A DNA stretch of 64,000 nucleotides from Acidovorax sp. Leaf78 (lineage in GTDB: Bacteria; Pseudomonadota; Gammaproteobacteria; Burkholderiales; Burkholderiaceae_C): the NCBI RefSeq assembly GCF_001422735.1, contig NZ_LMLZ01000024.1:186001-250000 (forward strand), written 5' to 3'. Below the pieces are notes generated by a model. That model was not told the DNA's origin. It ran no database searches and saw nothing but the letters and a program-made list of their open reading frames with translations. This document shows positions 49,590-58,326 of this stretch, piece after piece (within the stretch, counting starts at the first letter, position 1; each line of letters starts with the position of its first letter). The translations under genes and the position numbers were made by a program.

Positions 49590-50387
49590 TCAGTGGCTCC
49601 GGGCAAAATGGACAGGCGCACCTGTCAGATTGTGGGTGGGGAGAGCCGTCATCGATTCACTGATAGTGCCCGCATTTTCCAGCAGTTGCAAGGCCAGGCG
49701 CTGCAGGTCCTGCGGGTTTTGCGTGGCGATGGTCGTCGTGCGCACGGGGCCGACCAGGTGCTGTTCGGCGCACTCCTGCAGGGTTTGCAGGGCGCCCTGG
49801 GTCTTTCGGCGCTCGGCAGCGGTGTTGCCGTGCAGCAGGCCGGCCACCATGCAGGGCAGGCCGGTGTGCAGCGCAATCTGCTTCAAGCTCTTGTAACTCT
49901 TGAGCACGCCTGCGGCATCGTTGCCCATCACGACGAGCGGAATGGTCGCCGTGTGCGTGAGCAAGGGCCCCAGCGTGGACGCGGGCGCGTGCAGCACCAT
50001 CAGGCCGTAGGTCCTGAAGTAGGGCAGCAGGCCCTGCAGCGGCGGTGTGTCCTGCGCCAGCGCGCGGCGGGTGGTGAGCTGCAGTCCCCGCGCGGCGGGG
50101 ATCACGGCCAGCGACGAGGCCGCAGCGCCCATGTTCAGGTGCGCGCCGTCGTTCCACGGCGCCTGCTGCAGCAGGTGCAGCAAACCGGGGCTGTCGTCGG
50201 TCTCCTGCGCGGTGCCGTCCAGCACCACGACCGGGTGTCCCAGGCGCTGCAGGATGGCGCAGACCTGCCACAGCGCTTCGAGGCCCGTGCCGGCGTTGTC
50301 CTGGCTGGCGACCGCCACCACGCGCAGTTCGGACTGCGGCGTGAAGCTGTGCAGGCTGGCGCCTTGGTGAAATCCGATATCAAGCAT
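49590..50387 (-). CDS. FlhG-position protein with degenerate P-loop
   Basis: A 265-residue protein between flhF and fliA, the normal place of FlhG/FleN. The start 'ELRVVAVASQDNAGTGLEALWQVCAILQRLGHPVVVLDG' has the strand-loop-helix-strand layout of MinD-like ATPases, but the 'KGGxGKT' Walker A is replaced by 'ASQDNAGTGLE'. 'GLPCMVAGLLHGNTAAERRKTQGALQTLQECAEQHL' may match the C-terminal half. It is shorter and very divergent from MinD/FlhG. The gene overlaps flhF by 8 bp. It may act in FlhF/FlhG-type control of flagellar number without ATP hydrolysis; the function is inferred from position. Confidence 0.65.
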   Translation of the reverse strand: MLDIGFHQGASLHSFTPQSELRVVAVASQDNAGTGLEALWQVCAILQRLGHPVVVLDGTAQETDDSPGLLHLLQQAPWNDGAHLNMGAAASSLAVIPAARGLQLTTRRALAQDTPPLQGLLPYFRTYGLMVLHAPASTLGPLLTHTATIPLVVMGNDAAGVLKSYKSLKQIALHTGLPCMVAGLLHGNTAAERRKTQGALQTLQECAEQHLVGPVRTTTIATQNPQDLQRLALQLLENAGTISESMTALPTHNLTGAPVHFARSH

Positions 50388-51927
50388 CGACCATCCCTCG
50401 CTCGTTGATGCCGTCTGGCGAGTGCGAGAAGAAGAAGTTCAGGTCGCTGGCCTTGGGGTCGAACGCCGACTTCACCGGAGCGCGCATCGAGGTGTTGATG
50501 AGCTTGTGCGCATCGGCGCGCTCCCAGTCTTCGGGCACGCGCTGGCCGTTGGTCACGCCGCGCAGCACCATCTGGTGGCGGATCAGCGCGTCGATCGCGG
50601 GGCCGAGTTTGACGGCTTCGTCCACCTTGGACAGGATGGCCTGCTGCGAGCCGTCGGTCTTGAAGGCGGTGAGCACGTCGTCCAGCGTGTCGCCATGGCA
50701 GCCGGCGTTGAGCACCAGCAGGCGGTTGACGTGCGGCAGGTCCAGCACGTCGAGCATGTCGCGCTTGCGCGGGTCGCGCGGGGCGACGCCGGTGGTGTCG
50801 ATGAGCACCATCTTCTTGCCGGACAGCAGGCCCAGCAGGTCCTGCAGCGCGGCGCGGTCGTGGGCCAGGTGGGCCACGATGCCCAGCATGCGGCCGTAGG
50901 TGCGCAGCTGTTCGTGGGCACCGACGCGGTAGGTGTCCAGCGTGATCAGGCCCACGCTGCCGGGGCCGTGGATGCGGGCGCACATGGCCGCCAGCTTGGC
51001 GGTGGTGGTGGTCTTGCCCACGCCGGTGGAGCCTACCAGCGCGAAGATGCCGCCCTGCTCGTACAGCGGGGCTTCGGCCAGGTCGGTCTTGAGGTTGCGC
51101 TCCAGCACTTCCATCAGCCAACGCACCGACTCGGCGGCCGACAGCTCTTCAGGCATGCGTTCCAGCACCGCGCGGGCCAGCGAGGGCGAGTAGCCGCCGC
51201 GGATCATCTTGAGCATCAGGTTGGACTGGATGGGGTTCTGGCGCGCCTGCCCCAGCCACGCCAGCGTGTTGAAGCGGTCTTCGATCAGGTCCTTCATCGC
51301 GTGCAGCTCGGACATCACGCTTTGCTGGTTGGCGGCGGACTGCACGGCGTGGCTCACCGCGGGCTCTGGCCGACGGCGGGGCTGCTCGGGCGGCAGGTCC
51401 ATCGGGATGGAGCGCAGCGGGTTGTGGCGCACCACGGCCGGTGCGCTGGCGATGCGCTCGCGCTCGGGCGCTTCGTCGCGGCTGCGCTCGGACAGCGTGG
51501 GCGGGTCCGACGGGCCGTTCATGGCTTCATGGCGGCGGCGCAGCATGCGTTCGCGCACGTAGTCCTGGAACGACAGCGTGCTCATCGCCAGCTGCTCGGT
51601 GTCTTCTTCCACCGGGTTGCGGTTCAGAGCCGACAGGGCTGCCATGGCGGCCTGGTTGTTGTGGTTTTGGCTCTGGCCTTGGCTGGCGCGCTGCGGTGCG
51701 CTGCGGGCCGGCGTGGGGGCCAGCAGGGGCGGGTTGGCGGACTGCGACGAGCCGCCGCCCGCACCGCTGCCGTCCAGGGCCGAGAGCGTGTCTTCCGCCG
51801 TGGCCACCACCTCGACGCCGTTGGCCGTGGGGCGGTTGGACAAAATGAGTGTGCCGTCCCCGAAGGCCATGCGCGCTTTGGCCAGAGCTTCCCGGGATGT
51901 GGGGGCGGTAAAGCGTTTGATGTTCAT
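50380..51927 (-). CDS. flhF: Flagellar SRP-type GTPase FlhF
   Basis: A 515-residue protein. A basic N-terminal region ('NIKRFTAPTSREALAKARMAFGDGTLILSNRP') and a long Pro/Ser/Arg-rich linker precede the NG domain. G1 is 'ALVGSTGVGKTTTTAKLA' (around residues 298-309); 'LITLDTYRVGAHEQLRTYGRMLG' contains the DTYR motif; 'VLIDTTGVAPRD' is G3; 'SKVDEAVKLGPAI' is G4. FlhF places and numbers flagella at the pole. Its ATG overlaps the flhA stop by 4 bp. Confidence 0.95.
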   Translation of the reverse strand: MNIKRFTAPTSREALAKARMAFGDGTLILSNRPTANGVEVVATAEDTLSALDGSGAGGGSSQSANPPLLAPTPARSAPQRASQGQSQNHNNQAAMAALSALNRNPVEEDTEQLAMSTLSFQDYVRERMLRRRHEAMNGPSDPPTLSERSRDEAPERERIASAPAVVRHNPLRSIPMDLPPEQPRRRPEPAVSHAVQSAANQQSVMSELHAMKDLIEDRFNTLAWLGQARQNPIQSNLMLKMIRGGYSPSLARAVLERMPEELSAAESVRWLMEVLERNLKTDLAEAPLYEQGGIFALVGSTGVGKTTTTAKLAAMCARIHGPGSVGLITLDTYRVGAHEQLRTYGRMLGIVAHLAHDRAALQDLLGLLSGKKMVLIDTTGVAPRDPRKRDMLDVLDLPHVNRLLVLNAGCHGDTLDDVLTAFKTDGSQQAILSKVDEAVKLGPAIDALIRHQMVLRGVTNGQRVPEDWERADAHKLINTSMRAPVKSAFDPKASDLNFFFSHSPDGINERGMVDA

Positions 51928-54005
51928 GCTGATGCACCTCTAAGGATCGGCCCAATGCGGATGGTGTGGGTCTCGGGGATTTCACTGTGCGCCAACACCT
52001 GCAGGCGGGGCGCGACGCGGCGCACCAGGCGGGAGATGGCATTGCGGATCTGGTCGGGCACCAGCAGGCACGCTGGCAGTCCCATTTCTTCCTGCTTGAG
52101 GGCTACTTCGGCGGCCTTCTGGGTCAGGATGTCGGCCACGCCGGGGTCCAGGGCCGGGCCAGCGGCGTTGCCCAGGGCCTGCACCAGGAGGCGCTCCAGG
52201 CCCGGTTCGATGGCGATGACGTTGAGCTCGCGCGTCGGGCCGTAGATCTGCTGGACGATGGCGGGCGACAGCGCAATGCGCACGCGGCGGGCCAGCTCGA
52301 CGGGGTCGCTGATGCCACCGGCGAATTCGGCCAGCGTCTCGATGATGGTGCGGATATCGCGGATGTGCACAGATTCCTCCAGCAGCAGCTGGAGAACTTT
52401 CTGGAACGTTGCGATGGAGACCATTTTGGGGACCACTTCTTCGATGAGCTTGGGGGCCAGTTTCGCCACGTGTTCCACCAGTTGCTGCGTTTCCGTGCGA
52501 CTGAGGAGCTTGGCGGCTTGCACTTGCATCAAGTGTGACAAATGGGTGGCCATCACGGTTTCGGAATCAACGACGGTAAAACCCGCCATTTGTGCCGCTT
52601 CCTTCTGGCGATCGTCGATCCAGTGCGCGGGCAGGCCGAACGCGGGGTCCGTGGTGGGCGTGCCGATCAGCGGCGTGGTGATGCCGCCGGGGTTGATGGC
52701 CAGGAACATGCCGGGGAAGGCCTCGCCTTCGCCCACCACCACGCCGCGCAGGGTGATGCGGTAGCCGCTGGGCTTGAGCTCCAGGTTGTCGCGCACGTGC
52801 ACGGCCGGGGGCAGGAAGCCCACCTCCTGCGCGAACTTGCGGCGCACGCCCTTGATGCGGGTGAGCAGGTCGCCCTGGCGGCTCTTGTCCACCAGGCTGA
52901 TCAGGCGGTAGCCCAGCTCCAGGCCCAGCAGGTCCACGGGCTGCAGGTCGTCCCAGGTGGCTTCGCCGTCGGCTACAGGGGCGGGCGGGGCCTCGACCTC
53001 GGGCGGTGCCTTCTGGCGCTCGTAGAGCAGCCAGGCGCCATAGGCCATCATGCCGCCCATGGTCAAAAACACCAGGTGCGGCATGCCGGGGATCATGCCC
53101 AGCAGCAGCAAGATGGCGGCCGTCACACCCACCACGCGGGGCGACATGAACAGCTGCGCCACGATCTGGCGGCCCATGTCCTGGTCCTTGCCCACGCGTG
53201 AGATCACCATCGCGGCGGCCACCGAGATCAGCAGCCCGGGGATCTGCGCGACCAGCGCATCGCCCACCGCCAGCAAGATGTAGCTGTCGGCGGCCTGCCC
53301 GGCCGACAGGTTGTGCTGGAGCATGCCGATGGCAAAGCCGCCGACGATGTTGATCACCAGGATCAGGATGCCGGCGACGGCGTCCCCGCGCACGAACTTG
53401 GAAGCACCGTCCATGGATCCGAAGAAGTTCGCTTCTTCAGCGACTTCGGCGCGCCGGCGCTTGGCTTCCTTTTCGTCGATCATCCCGGCGTTCAGGTCGG
53501 CGTCCACCGCCATCTGCTTGCCCGGCATGGCGTCGAGGGCAAAGCGCGCGGACACTTCGGCGATGCGCTCCGCGCCCTTGGTGATCACCACGAAGTTGAT
53601 CACCACCAGGATGGCGAACACGATCAGGCCCACGGCAAAATTGCCGCCGATCAGAAAGTGGCCGAAGGCCTCGATCACCGCACCGGCCGCCCCGGGGCCG
53701 GTGTGGCCTTCCAGGAGCACGACCCGGGTGGAGGCCACGTTGAGCGACAGGCGCATCAGCGTCGTCAGCAGCAACACTGCGGGGAATGCCGCGAAGTCCA
53801 GCGGGCGCAGCATGTATGCCGCCACCATCATCACCATCAGGGCGACAGCGATGTTCAGCGTGAAGAACGCGTCCAGCAGCCACGGCGGGATCGGGAGCAC
53901 CATCAGCGCCAGGATGGCGACCACCAGCAGCGGCGCCGACATGCCTTGAAGGGCGCTCGAGTGGTTGCCCGCCCAGAGTCGGACAGACTTTACAGAGGTA
54001 TTCAT
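51924..54005 (-). CDS. flhA: Flagellar export gate protein FlhA
   Basis: A 693-residue type III export protein. The first 330 residues hold about eight membrane spans ('VVAILALMVLPIPPWLLDAFFTLNIAVALMVMMVA', 'FPAVLLLTTLMRLSLNVASTRVVLLEGHTG'). The FHIPEP motif region is 'RFALDAMPGKQMAVDADLNAGMIDEKEAKRRR'. The cytosolic domain is marked by 'GYRLISLVDKSRQGDLLTRIKGVRRKFAQEVGFLPPAVHVRDNL'. Together with FlhB it forms the export gate. Overlaps flhB and flhF by 4 bp each. Confidence 0.97.
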   Translation of the reverse strand: MNTSVKSVRLWAGNHSSALQGMSAPLLVVAILALMVLPIPPWLLDAFFTLNIAVALMVMMVAAYMLRPLDFAAFPAVLLLTTLMRLSLNVASTRVVLLEGHTGPGAAGAVIEAFGHFLIGGNFAVGLIVFAILVVINFVVITKGAERIAEVSARFALDAMPGKQMAVDADLNAGMIDEKEAKRRRAEVAEEANFFGSMDGASKFVRGDAVAGILILVINIVGGFAIGMLQHNLSAGQAADSYILLAVGDALVAQIPGLLISVAAAMVISRVGKDQDMGRQIVAQLFMSPRVVGVTAAILLLLGMIPGMPHLVFLTMGGMMAYGAWLLYERQKAPPEVEAPPAPVADGEATWDDLQPVDLLGLELGYRLISLVDKSRQGDLLTRIKGVRRKFAQEVGFLPPAVHVRDNLELKPSGYRITLRGVVVGEGEAFPGMFLAINPGGITTPLIGTPTTDPAFGLPAHWIDDRQKEAAQMAGFTVVDSETVMATHLSHLMQVQAAKLLSRTETQQLVEHVAKLAPKLIEEVVPKMVSIATFQKVLQLLLEESVHIRDIRTIIETLAEFAGGISDPVELARRVRIALSPAIVQQIYGPTRELNVIAIEPGLERLLVQALGNAAGPALDPGVADILTQKAAEVALKQEEMGLPACLLVPDQIRNAISRLVRRVAPRLQVLAHSEIPETHTIRIGPILRGASA

Positions 54006-55156
54006 ACGGCGGCGCCTTGCACGGTGGTGCGGTTCAGCGGATCAAGCTCTGGCGGAACGAAGGGCTCCTCCAGGCTGTCGGGCATGCGGCCTTCGCCGCG
54101 CAGCGCGGCCTTCAGGCGGTACACGTAGGCCAGCACCTGCGCCACGGCGGTGTACAGCGTGGCGGGGATGGCTTGGTCGAGCTCGGCGTGGGCATACAGC
54201 GCACGTGCCAGCATGGGGGACTGCAGTACGGGCACTTCGTGCTCCTTGGCCACGTCGCGGATCCGCAGGGCGATCAGGTCGGTACCGCGGGCGATCACCT
54301 GGGGGGCGCTCATGGTCTTTTCGTCGTACTTGAGCGCCACGGCATAGTGGGTGGGGTTCATGACCACGAAGTCGGCCTTGGGCACGGCGCCGACGCTGGC
54401 GCGCTCGGCGATCTCGCGCTGCTTTTGGCGGATGTGGCCCTTGATGTGGGGGTTGCCGTCCGACTCCTTGTGCTCCTGCTTGATTTCCTCGTGCGACATC
54501 TTCAGGCGCGACTTGAAGAAATACGCCTGCAGCGGCACGTCGATCAGGGCTGCGAGGAACACCACCAGCAGCAGCAGGCTCATGCCCGAGGTCAGCCAGT
54601 CCGCCAGCTGGCGGATGGCGATGGGCGAGGGCTGCAGCACCAGCATGGCCACGGTCTCGATGCTGTTGCCCATGAACTTCCAGGCCACGTAGCTCAGGAT
54701 CACGGTCATCAGCACCATCTTGGCCACGTTGGCCATCTGCTGCTTGGAAAAGAGGTTGGCCAGGCCCGAGATCGGGTTCAGGCGGTTGAACTGGGGCGTG
54801 ATGGGCTTGCTGCTCATGATCCAGCCGCCTGCGCCGATGGCGCTGATCAGGGCCGCGCTGCTGGTGAGGATGGCGAACACGGCGCTGGCGATGAGGCCGA
54901 TCATCACCATGTCCGACAGGCGCTTGAGCATGGTGCCGGGCGCCATCACGATGGCGGAGTCGAACGCCAGCTGGCGGCTCATGGCCAGCTGCATGTGGTC
55001 CATCAGTGCCGGGGCCATCATCAGCATGCAGGCCGCACCCGCGCCCAGGATCGCCAGGTGCGACAGGTCGCGAGAGCGCGCACCCTGGCCGTCTTCGCGC
55101 GCTTTTTGCAATTTGCGCTCTGACGCGGGTAGGTTTTTTTCTTGGCTGGATTCCAT
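54002..55156 (-). CDS. flhB: Flagellar export switch protein FlhB
   Basis: A 384-residue protein with four membrane spans (about residues 34-55, 80-110, 143-160, 190-210) and a cytoplasmic C-terminal domain. The autocleavage motif N267-P-T-H270 is in 'VVMNPTHYAVALKYD', which switches export from rod/hook to filament substrates. ATG 55156 begins at the family start but has no clear ribosome site. An 8-bp inverted repeat ends two bases before it. First gene after cheZ; a 3'-end repeat and 85 bp more separate them. Confidence 0.95.
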   Translation of the reverse strand: MESSQEKNLPASERKLQKAREDGQGARSRDLSHLAILGAGAACMLMMAPALMDHMQLAMSRQLAFDSAIVMAPGTMLKRLSDMVMIGLIASAVFAILTSSAALISAIGAGGWIMSSKPITPQFNRLNPISGLANLFSKQQMANVAKMVLMTVILSYVAWKFMGNSIETVAMLVLQPSPIAIRQLADWLTSGMSLLLLVVFLAALIDVPLQAYFFKSRLKMSHEEIKQEHKESDGNPHIKGHIRQKQREIAERASVGAVPKADFVVMNPTHYAVALKYDEKTMSAPQVIARGTDLIALRIRDVAKEHEVPVLQSPMLARALYAHAELDQAIPATLYTAVAQVLAYVYRLKAALRGEGRMPDSLEEPFVPPELDPLNRTTVQGAAV

Positions 55157-55157
55157 G

Positions 55158-55184
55158 ATGGCATGACGGCTGGTGCCATGCCAT
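55158..55184 (-). promoter_or_regulatory. Hairpin abutting the flhB start codon
   Basis: ATGGCATG and CATGCCAT arms (55158-55165 and 55177-55184) with an 11-base loop. In flhB mRNA the 3' arm ends one base before the ATG, where the ribosome site should be, and no Shine-Dalgarno sequence is visible. It could restrain flhB translation initiation. Confidence 0.4.
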
Positions 55185-55324
55185 TGTCGTGAGCGACCCG
55201 GAAATCTAAAGGTGGATAAGGGGGCGTCGATGCCCGCTTTTCCGTGCCGCGAGGCCTTTGGAGGGCTCCTTGAGCGCCAGCGCGACCAGCTACACGCACG
55301 CTCTCCGAAACCGGCGCGCCCGAA

Positions 55325-55408
55325 GCCAGCGCACCCGTGGAACTGGCTTTGCCAGGCCACTGGGTGCGTCCCCCTCAGGGGGAAGGCGCCGAAGGCGACT
55401 CAGGGGGA
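55325..55408 (-). repeat. 3'-end repeat, copy H
   Basis: Begins 2 bp after the cheZ TGA. Minus strand CCCCCTGAGTCGCCTTCGGC, GCCTTCCCCCTGAGGGGGAC, GCACCCAGTGGCCTGGCAAA. It lies between cheZ and flhB, so any terminator effect would split the operon. Confidence 0.7.
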
Positions 55409-55410
55409 GA

Positions 55411-56031
55411 TCAGAACCCGAGGCTGGCGAGCAGGTCGTCCACCTGGGACTGGTCGGTGACCACGTCCGCGGTGTTCTCGGGGTCGACCACCGGGCCTTG
55501 CAGGTGCATGGGCTTGGCTTCGACCACCGGCACCTGGGCGTTGGGGGGCGCCGTCTGGATGAGCAGCTGCACCAGCTGCTCTTCGATGTTGGCCGCCAGG
55601 TTCACCACGCGCGCGATCACCTGACCGGTGAGGTCGTGGAAGTCCTGGGCCATCATGATTTCGGTGAGGTGCGTGTCCGCTTCCTTGGTCACGCGCTCCA
55701 CGTCGGTCAGGAAGTTCATGATCTCGCCCTTGGCCACGGCGGCCACGGGGTCCTTGACCAATGAAGTCACCACCCGGCGCGTTTCCGCCGCGATGTAGTC
55801 GTGCTGCGCCTTGGCCTGCTCGACGCGGTTGAGCACCTTTTCCGCCGCTTCGCCGGTCAGGCGGGCGATGTAGGAGAGGCGGCTTTGCGCGTCGGGCAGC
55901 TCGCCCATGGAGCCGCGCAGCTTGTCGGCGTAGCCCAGTTCGTTGAGCGAGTCGTGCAGTTGCCGGGTCAGCAGGCCGATCTTCTGGTGGACTTCGGCAG
56001 GCTGTTGGCTGTGGTCCGGTGTGGCATCCAT
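55411..56031 (-). CDS. cheZ: CheY-P phosphatase CheZ
   Basis: A 206-residue protein. The catalytic segment is 'TEIMMAQDFHDLTGQVIARV' with Gln before Asp-Phe-His-Asp-Leu-Thr-Gly-Gln. 'QSQVDDLLASLGF' at the C-terminus is the CheY-binding peptide. The long helical hairpin between is Ala/Glu-rich. It removes phosphate from CheY. ATG 56031 lies 4 bp after the cheY stop. Confidence 0.94.
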   Translation of the reverse strand: MDATPDHSQQPAEVHQKIGLLTRQLHDSLNELGYADKLRGSMGELPDAQSRLSYIARLTGEAAEKVLNRVEQAKAQHDYIAAETRRVVTSLVKDPVAAVAKGEIMNFLTDVERVTKEADTHLTEIMMAQDFHDLTGQVIARVVNLAANIEEQLVQLLIQTAPPNAQVPVVEAKPMHLQGPVVDPENTADVVTDQSQVDDLLASLGF

Positions 56032-56035
56032 GATG

Positions 56036-56422
56036 TCATAGCCCCATCTTCTTGAGGATCAAGGTCACCTTTTCCTCCAGGGTGGCCTTGGTGAAGGGCT
56101 TGACGATGTAACCCGCTGCGCCACCCTGGGCGGCGGCCACGATGTCTTCCTTGCGGGCTTCGGCGGTCACCATCAGGACGGGCAAGTGCTTGAGCTTGTC
56201 GTCCTTCTTGATCTCCGCCAGCAACTGGAAGCCGTTCATGTTGGGCATGTTGATGTCGGTGACCACGAAGTCGAACTTGCTGTTGCGCAACTTGTTCAGG
56301 GCAGCGACGCCGTCCTCGGCCTCGTCGGCGTCGGCGAAGCCGCTTTCCTTGAGCAGGTTGCGCACGATGCGCCGCATGGTGGAGAAGTCGTCAACAATCA
56401 AAAAACGAAGGGCTGTGGTCAC
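56036..56422 (-). CDS. cheY: Chemotaxis response regulator CheY
   Basis: A 128-residue single receiver domain with all key residues: D11 and D12 ('[14 protein letters not shown]'), the phosphorylated D56 ('[14 protein letters not shown]'), T86 ('[11 protein letters not shown]'), and K108 ('[11 protein letters not shown]'). Phospho-CheY binds the motor switch. The start codon is GTG at 56422. It is cotranscribed with cheZ, and motB lies upstream at a 72-bp distance; no cheA/cheW is adjacent. Confidence 0.96.
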   Translation of the reverse strand: MTTALRFLIVDDFSTMRRIVRNLLKESGFADADEAEDGVAALNKLRNSKFDFVVTDINMPNMNGFQLLAEIKKDDKLKHLPVLMVTAEARKEDIVAAAQGGAAGYIVKPFTKATLEEKVTLILKKMGL

Positions 56423-56494
56423 GTGGGACCCTTTCGGTCGGAAGTATCTGTAAGTATTGTCATGGGCGGCAGCTTTGGTGACAAGTCGTAACCG

Positions 56495-57427
56495 TTATCT
56501 GCCAGGGGTGGGATTTTCCCGCTTTTCATTCAACAGTTCTGTGGAAGTGATTTCGGGGATCCCTTTACCCATGAGACGTTCTTCGGCTTCGCGGGTCAGC
56601 ACCGTGATGGTGATGCGCCGGTTGGCAGGGGCACGCGGGGTCTTTGGCTCCAGCAGATCGCTGGCCGCCAAGCCCACCACACGCCCCAGTTTAGCGTCTG
56701 GCATGCCGGCCGAGACCAATTCGCGCCGCGACGCGTTGGCCCGGTCGGCCGACAGCTCCCAGTTGCTGTAGCCGCGATCACTGTTGCCATACGGCACGGC
56801 GTCGGTGTGGCCGGCCAGGCTGATGCGGTTTTCGACGCCGTTCAGCGCAGCGCCGATTTCGCGCAGGATGTCGCGCATGTAGGGTTTCACCAACGCACTG
56901 CCGCTGTCGAACATGGGGCGGTTCTGGTCGTCGATGATCTGGATCTGCAGCCCGTCGGGGGTGATGTCGATGCGGATCTGCGACTTGTATTCGTTCAGGC
57001 GCGGGTTTTCGGTGATGAGCGCGTCGATCTTGGCCTCCAGCGCCTTGATGCGGGCCAGGTCCTGCTTGGCGCGCTCGGCCTTGGCCGCGTCGATGCTCAT
57101 TCGGCGCTGTTTGGCCTCTTCCACGTCCGAGCGCCGCACCTGGCCGTGTACCTTGGCCAGGTCGTTGCCGCCGCCCGGGATGATGCTGGAGCTGTTGCCC
57201 GAGCCGTCGCCGCCCGTCATGGCGACCTTGAGCGGCGAAGAGAAGTACGCCGCGATCCCCTGCAGCTCGCCCTTGGCGGTGGAGCCCAGCAGCCACATCA
57301 GCAAAAAGAACGCCATCATCGCCGTCACGAAGTCGGCGTACGCGATCTTCCAGGCGCCGCCATGCACTGCATGGCCGCCTTTCTTGATGCGCTTGATGAT
57401 GATGGGCTGGAGTTTCTTTTCTGCCAT
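56495..57427 (-). CDS. motB: Flagellar motor stator protein MotB
   Basis: A 310-residue protein. 'IKKGGHAVHGGAWKIAYADFVTAMMAFFLLMWLLGS' is the N-terminal membrane segment with proton-binding D32. A Lys/Glu-rich linker follows, then the OmpA-like peptidoglycan-binding domain 'PYMRDILREIGAALNGVENRISLAGHTDAVPYGNSDRGYSNWELSADRANASRRELV'. Anchors the stator to the cell wall. ATG 57427; 38 bp after motA. Confidence 0.95.
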   Translation of the reverse strand: MAEKKLQPIIIKRIKKGGHAVHGGAWKIAYADFVTAMMAFFLLMWLLGSTAKGELQGIAAYFSSPLKVAMTGGDGSGNSSSIIPGGGNDLAKVHGQVRRSDVEEAKQRRMSIDAAKAERAKQDLARIKALEAKIDALITENPRLNEYKSQIRIDITPDGLQIQIIDDQNRPMFDSGSALVKPYMRDILREIGAALNGVENRISLAGHTDAVPYGNSDRGYSNWELSADRANASRRELVSAGMPDAKLGRVVGLAASDLLEPKTPRAPANRRITITVLTREAEERLMGKGIPEITSTELLNEKRENPTPGR

Positions 57428-57465
57428 GGCGCTCGGGAATCAGGGGAGGGAGCGTGCCGCTCCCG

Positions 57466-58326
57466 CTACTTCTTGCCTTTCACATGCCCCTCCAGCTCGG
57501 AGAAGCTGGGGCGGACGTTGGAGAACAGCACCTTGCGGCCGAACTCGATGGCGGTGGCCGGGTTGTAGCCCTGCATGCTGGCCAGCAGGGTGGACTTGAT
57601 GCACTGCAGCTCCTTGGCCGCATCTTCGGTCTTTTGCTCGACCAGGCCGCCCAGGGGCTCGACCACACCGTAGGCCAGCAAGATCCCGAGGAATGTGCCC
57701 ACCAGCGCCGAGCCGATCATGCCGCCCAGCACCGACGGCGGCTGGCCCACCGAGCCCATGGTGTTCACCACGCCCAGCACGGCGGCCACGATGCCGAAGG
57801 CGGGCAGGGCGCCGGCCAGACGGGCCAGCGCGGCCACGGGGGCGTGCGCCTCCTGGTGGTGGGTGTCGATCTCGCTGTCCATCAGCGCCTCGATCTCGTG
57901 GGAGTTGAGGTTGCCCGACACCATCATGCGCAGGTAGTCGGTGGTGAACTCGATCACGTGGTGGTCGCTGCCCACCGTGGGGTATTTCTTGAAGATCTCA
58001 GACTCGTGGGGCGCCTCGACATCCTTTTCAATCGCCATCAGCCCTTCCTTGCGGGCCTTTTGCAGGATGTCATAGAGCATCGCCATGAGCTCCATGTAGC
58101 GCTCTTTGGTGTACTTGGAGCCCTTGAGCGCCATCGGCAGCGCGGCCATGGTGGCCTTGATCACCTTGGGCTGGTTGTTCACCACGAAGGCGCCCAGGGC
58201 GCCGCCCAAAATGGTGATGATCTCGAAGGGCAGTGCCTTCAGGATCACGCTGATGTTCCCCCCGTGCACGATGTACACGCCGAAGATGCAGCCGAGGCAG
58301 ACGACGTAACCGATGATGACAAACAT
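57466..58326 (-). CDS. motA: Flagellar motor stator protein MotA
   Basis: A 286-residue four-span protein: 'FVIIGYVVCLGCIFGVYIVHGG', 'LPFEIITILGGALGAFVVNNQ', and the helices around 'ALARLAGALPAFGIVAAVLGVVNTMGS' and 'GMIGSALVGTFLGILLAYGVVEPLGGLVE'. The cytoplasmic loop carries the charged residues R92 and E100 ('KARKEGLMAIEKDVEAP') that align with those used in torque generation. ATG 58326. It is the most upstream gene of the block; no flhDC lies upstream in this window. Confidence 0.95.
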   Translation of the reverse strand: MFVIIGYVVCLGCIFGVYIVHGGNISVILKALPFEIITILGGALGAFVVNNQPKVIKATMAALPMALKGSKYTKERYMELMAMLYDILQKARKEGLMAIEKDVEAPHESEIFKKYPTVGSDHHVIEFTTDYLRMMVSGNLNSHEIEALMDSEIDTHHQEAHAPVAALARLAGALPAFGIVAAVLGVVNTMGSVGQPPSVLGGMIGSALVGTFLGILLAYGVVEPLGGLVEQKTEDAAKELQCIKSTLLASMQGYNPATAIEFGRKVLFSNVRPSFSELEGHVKGKK

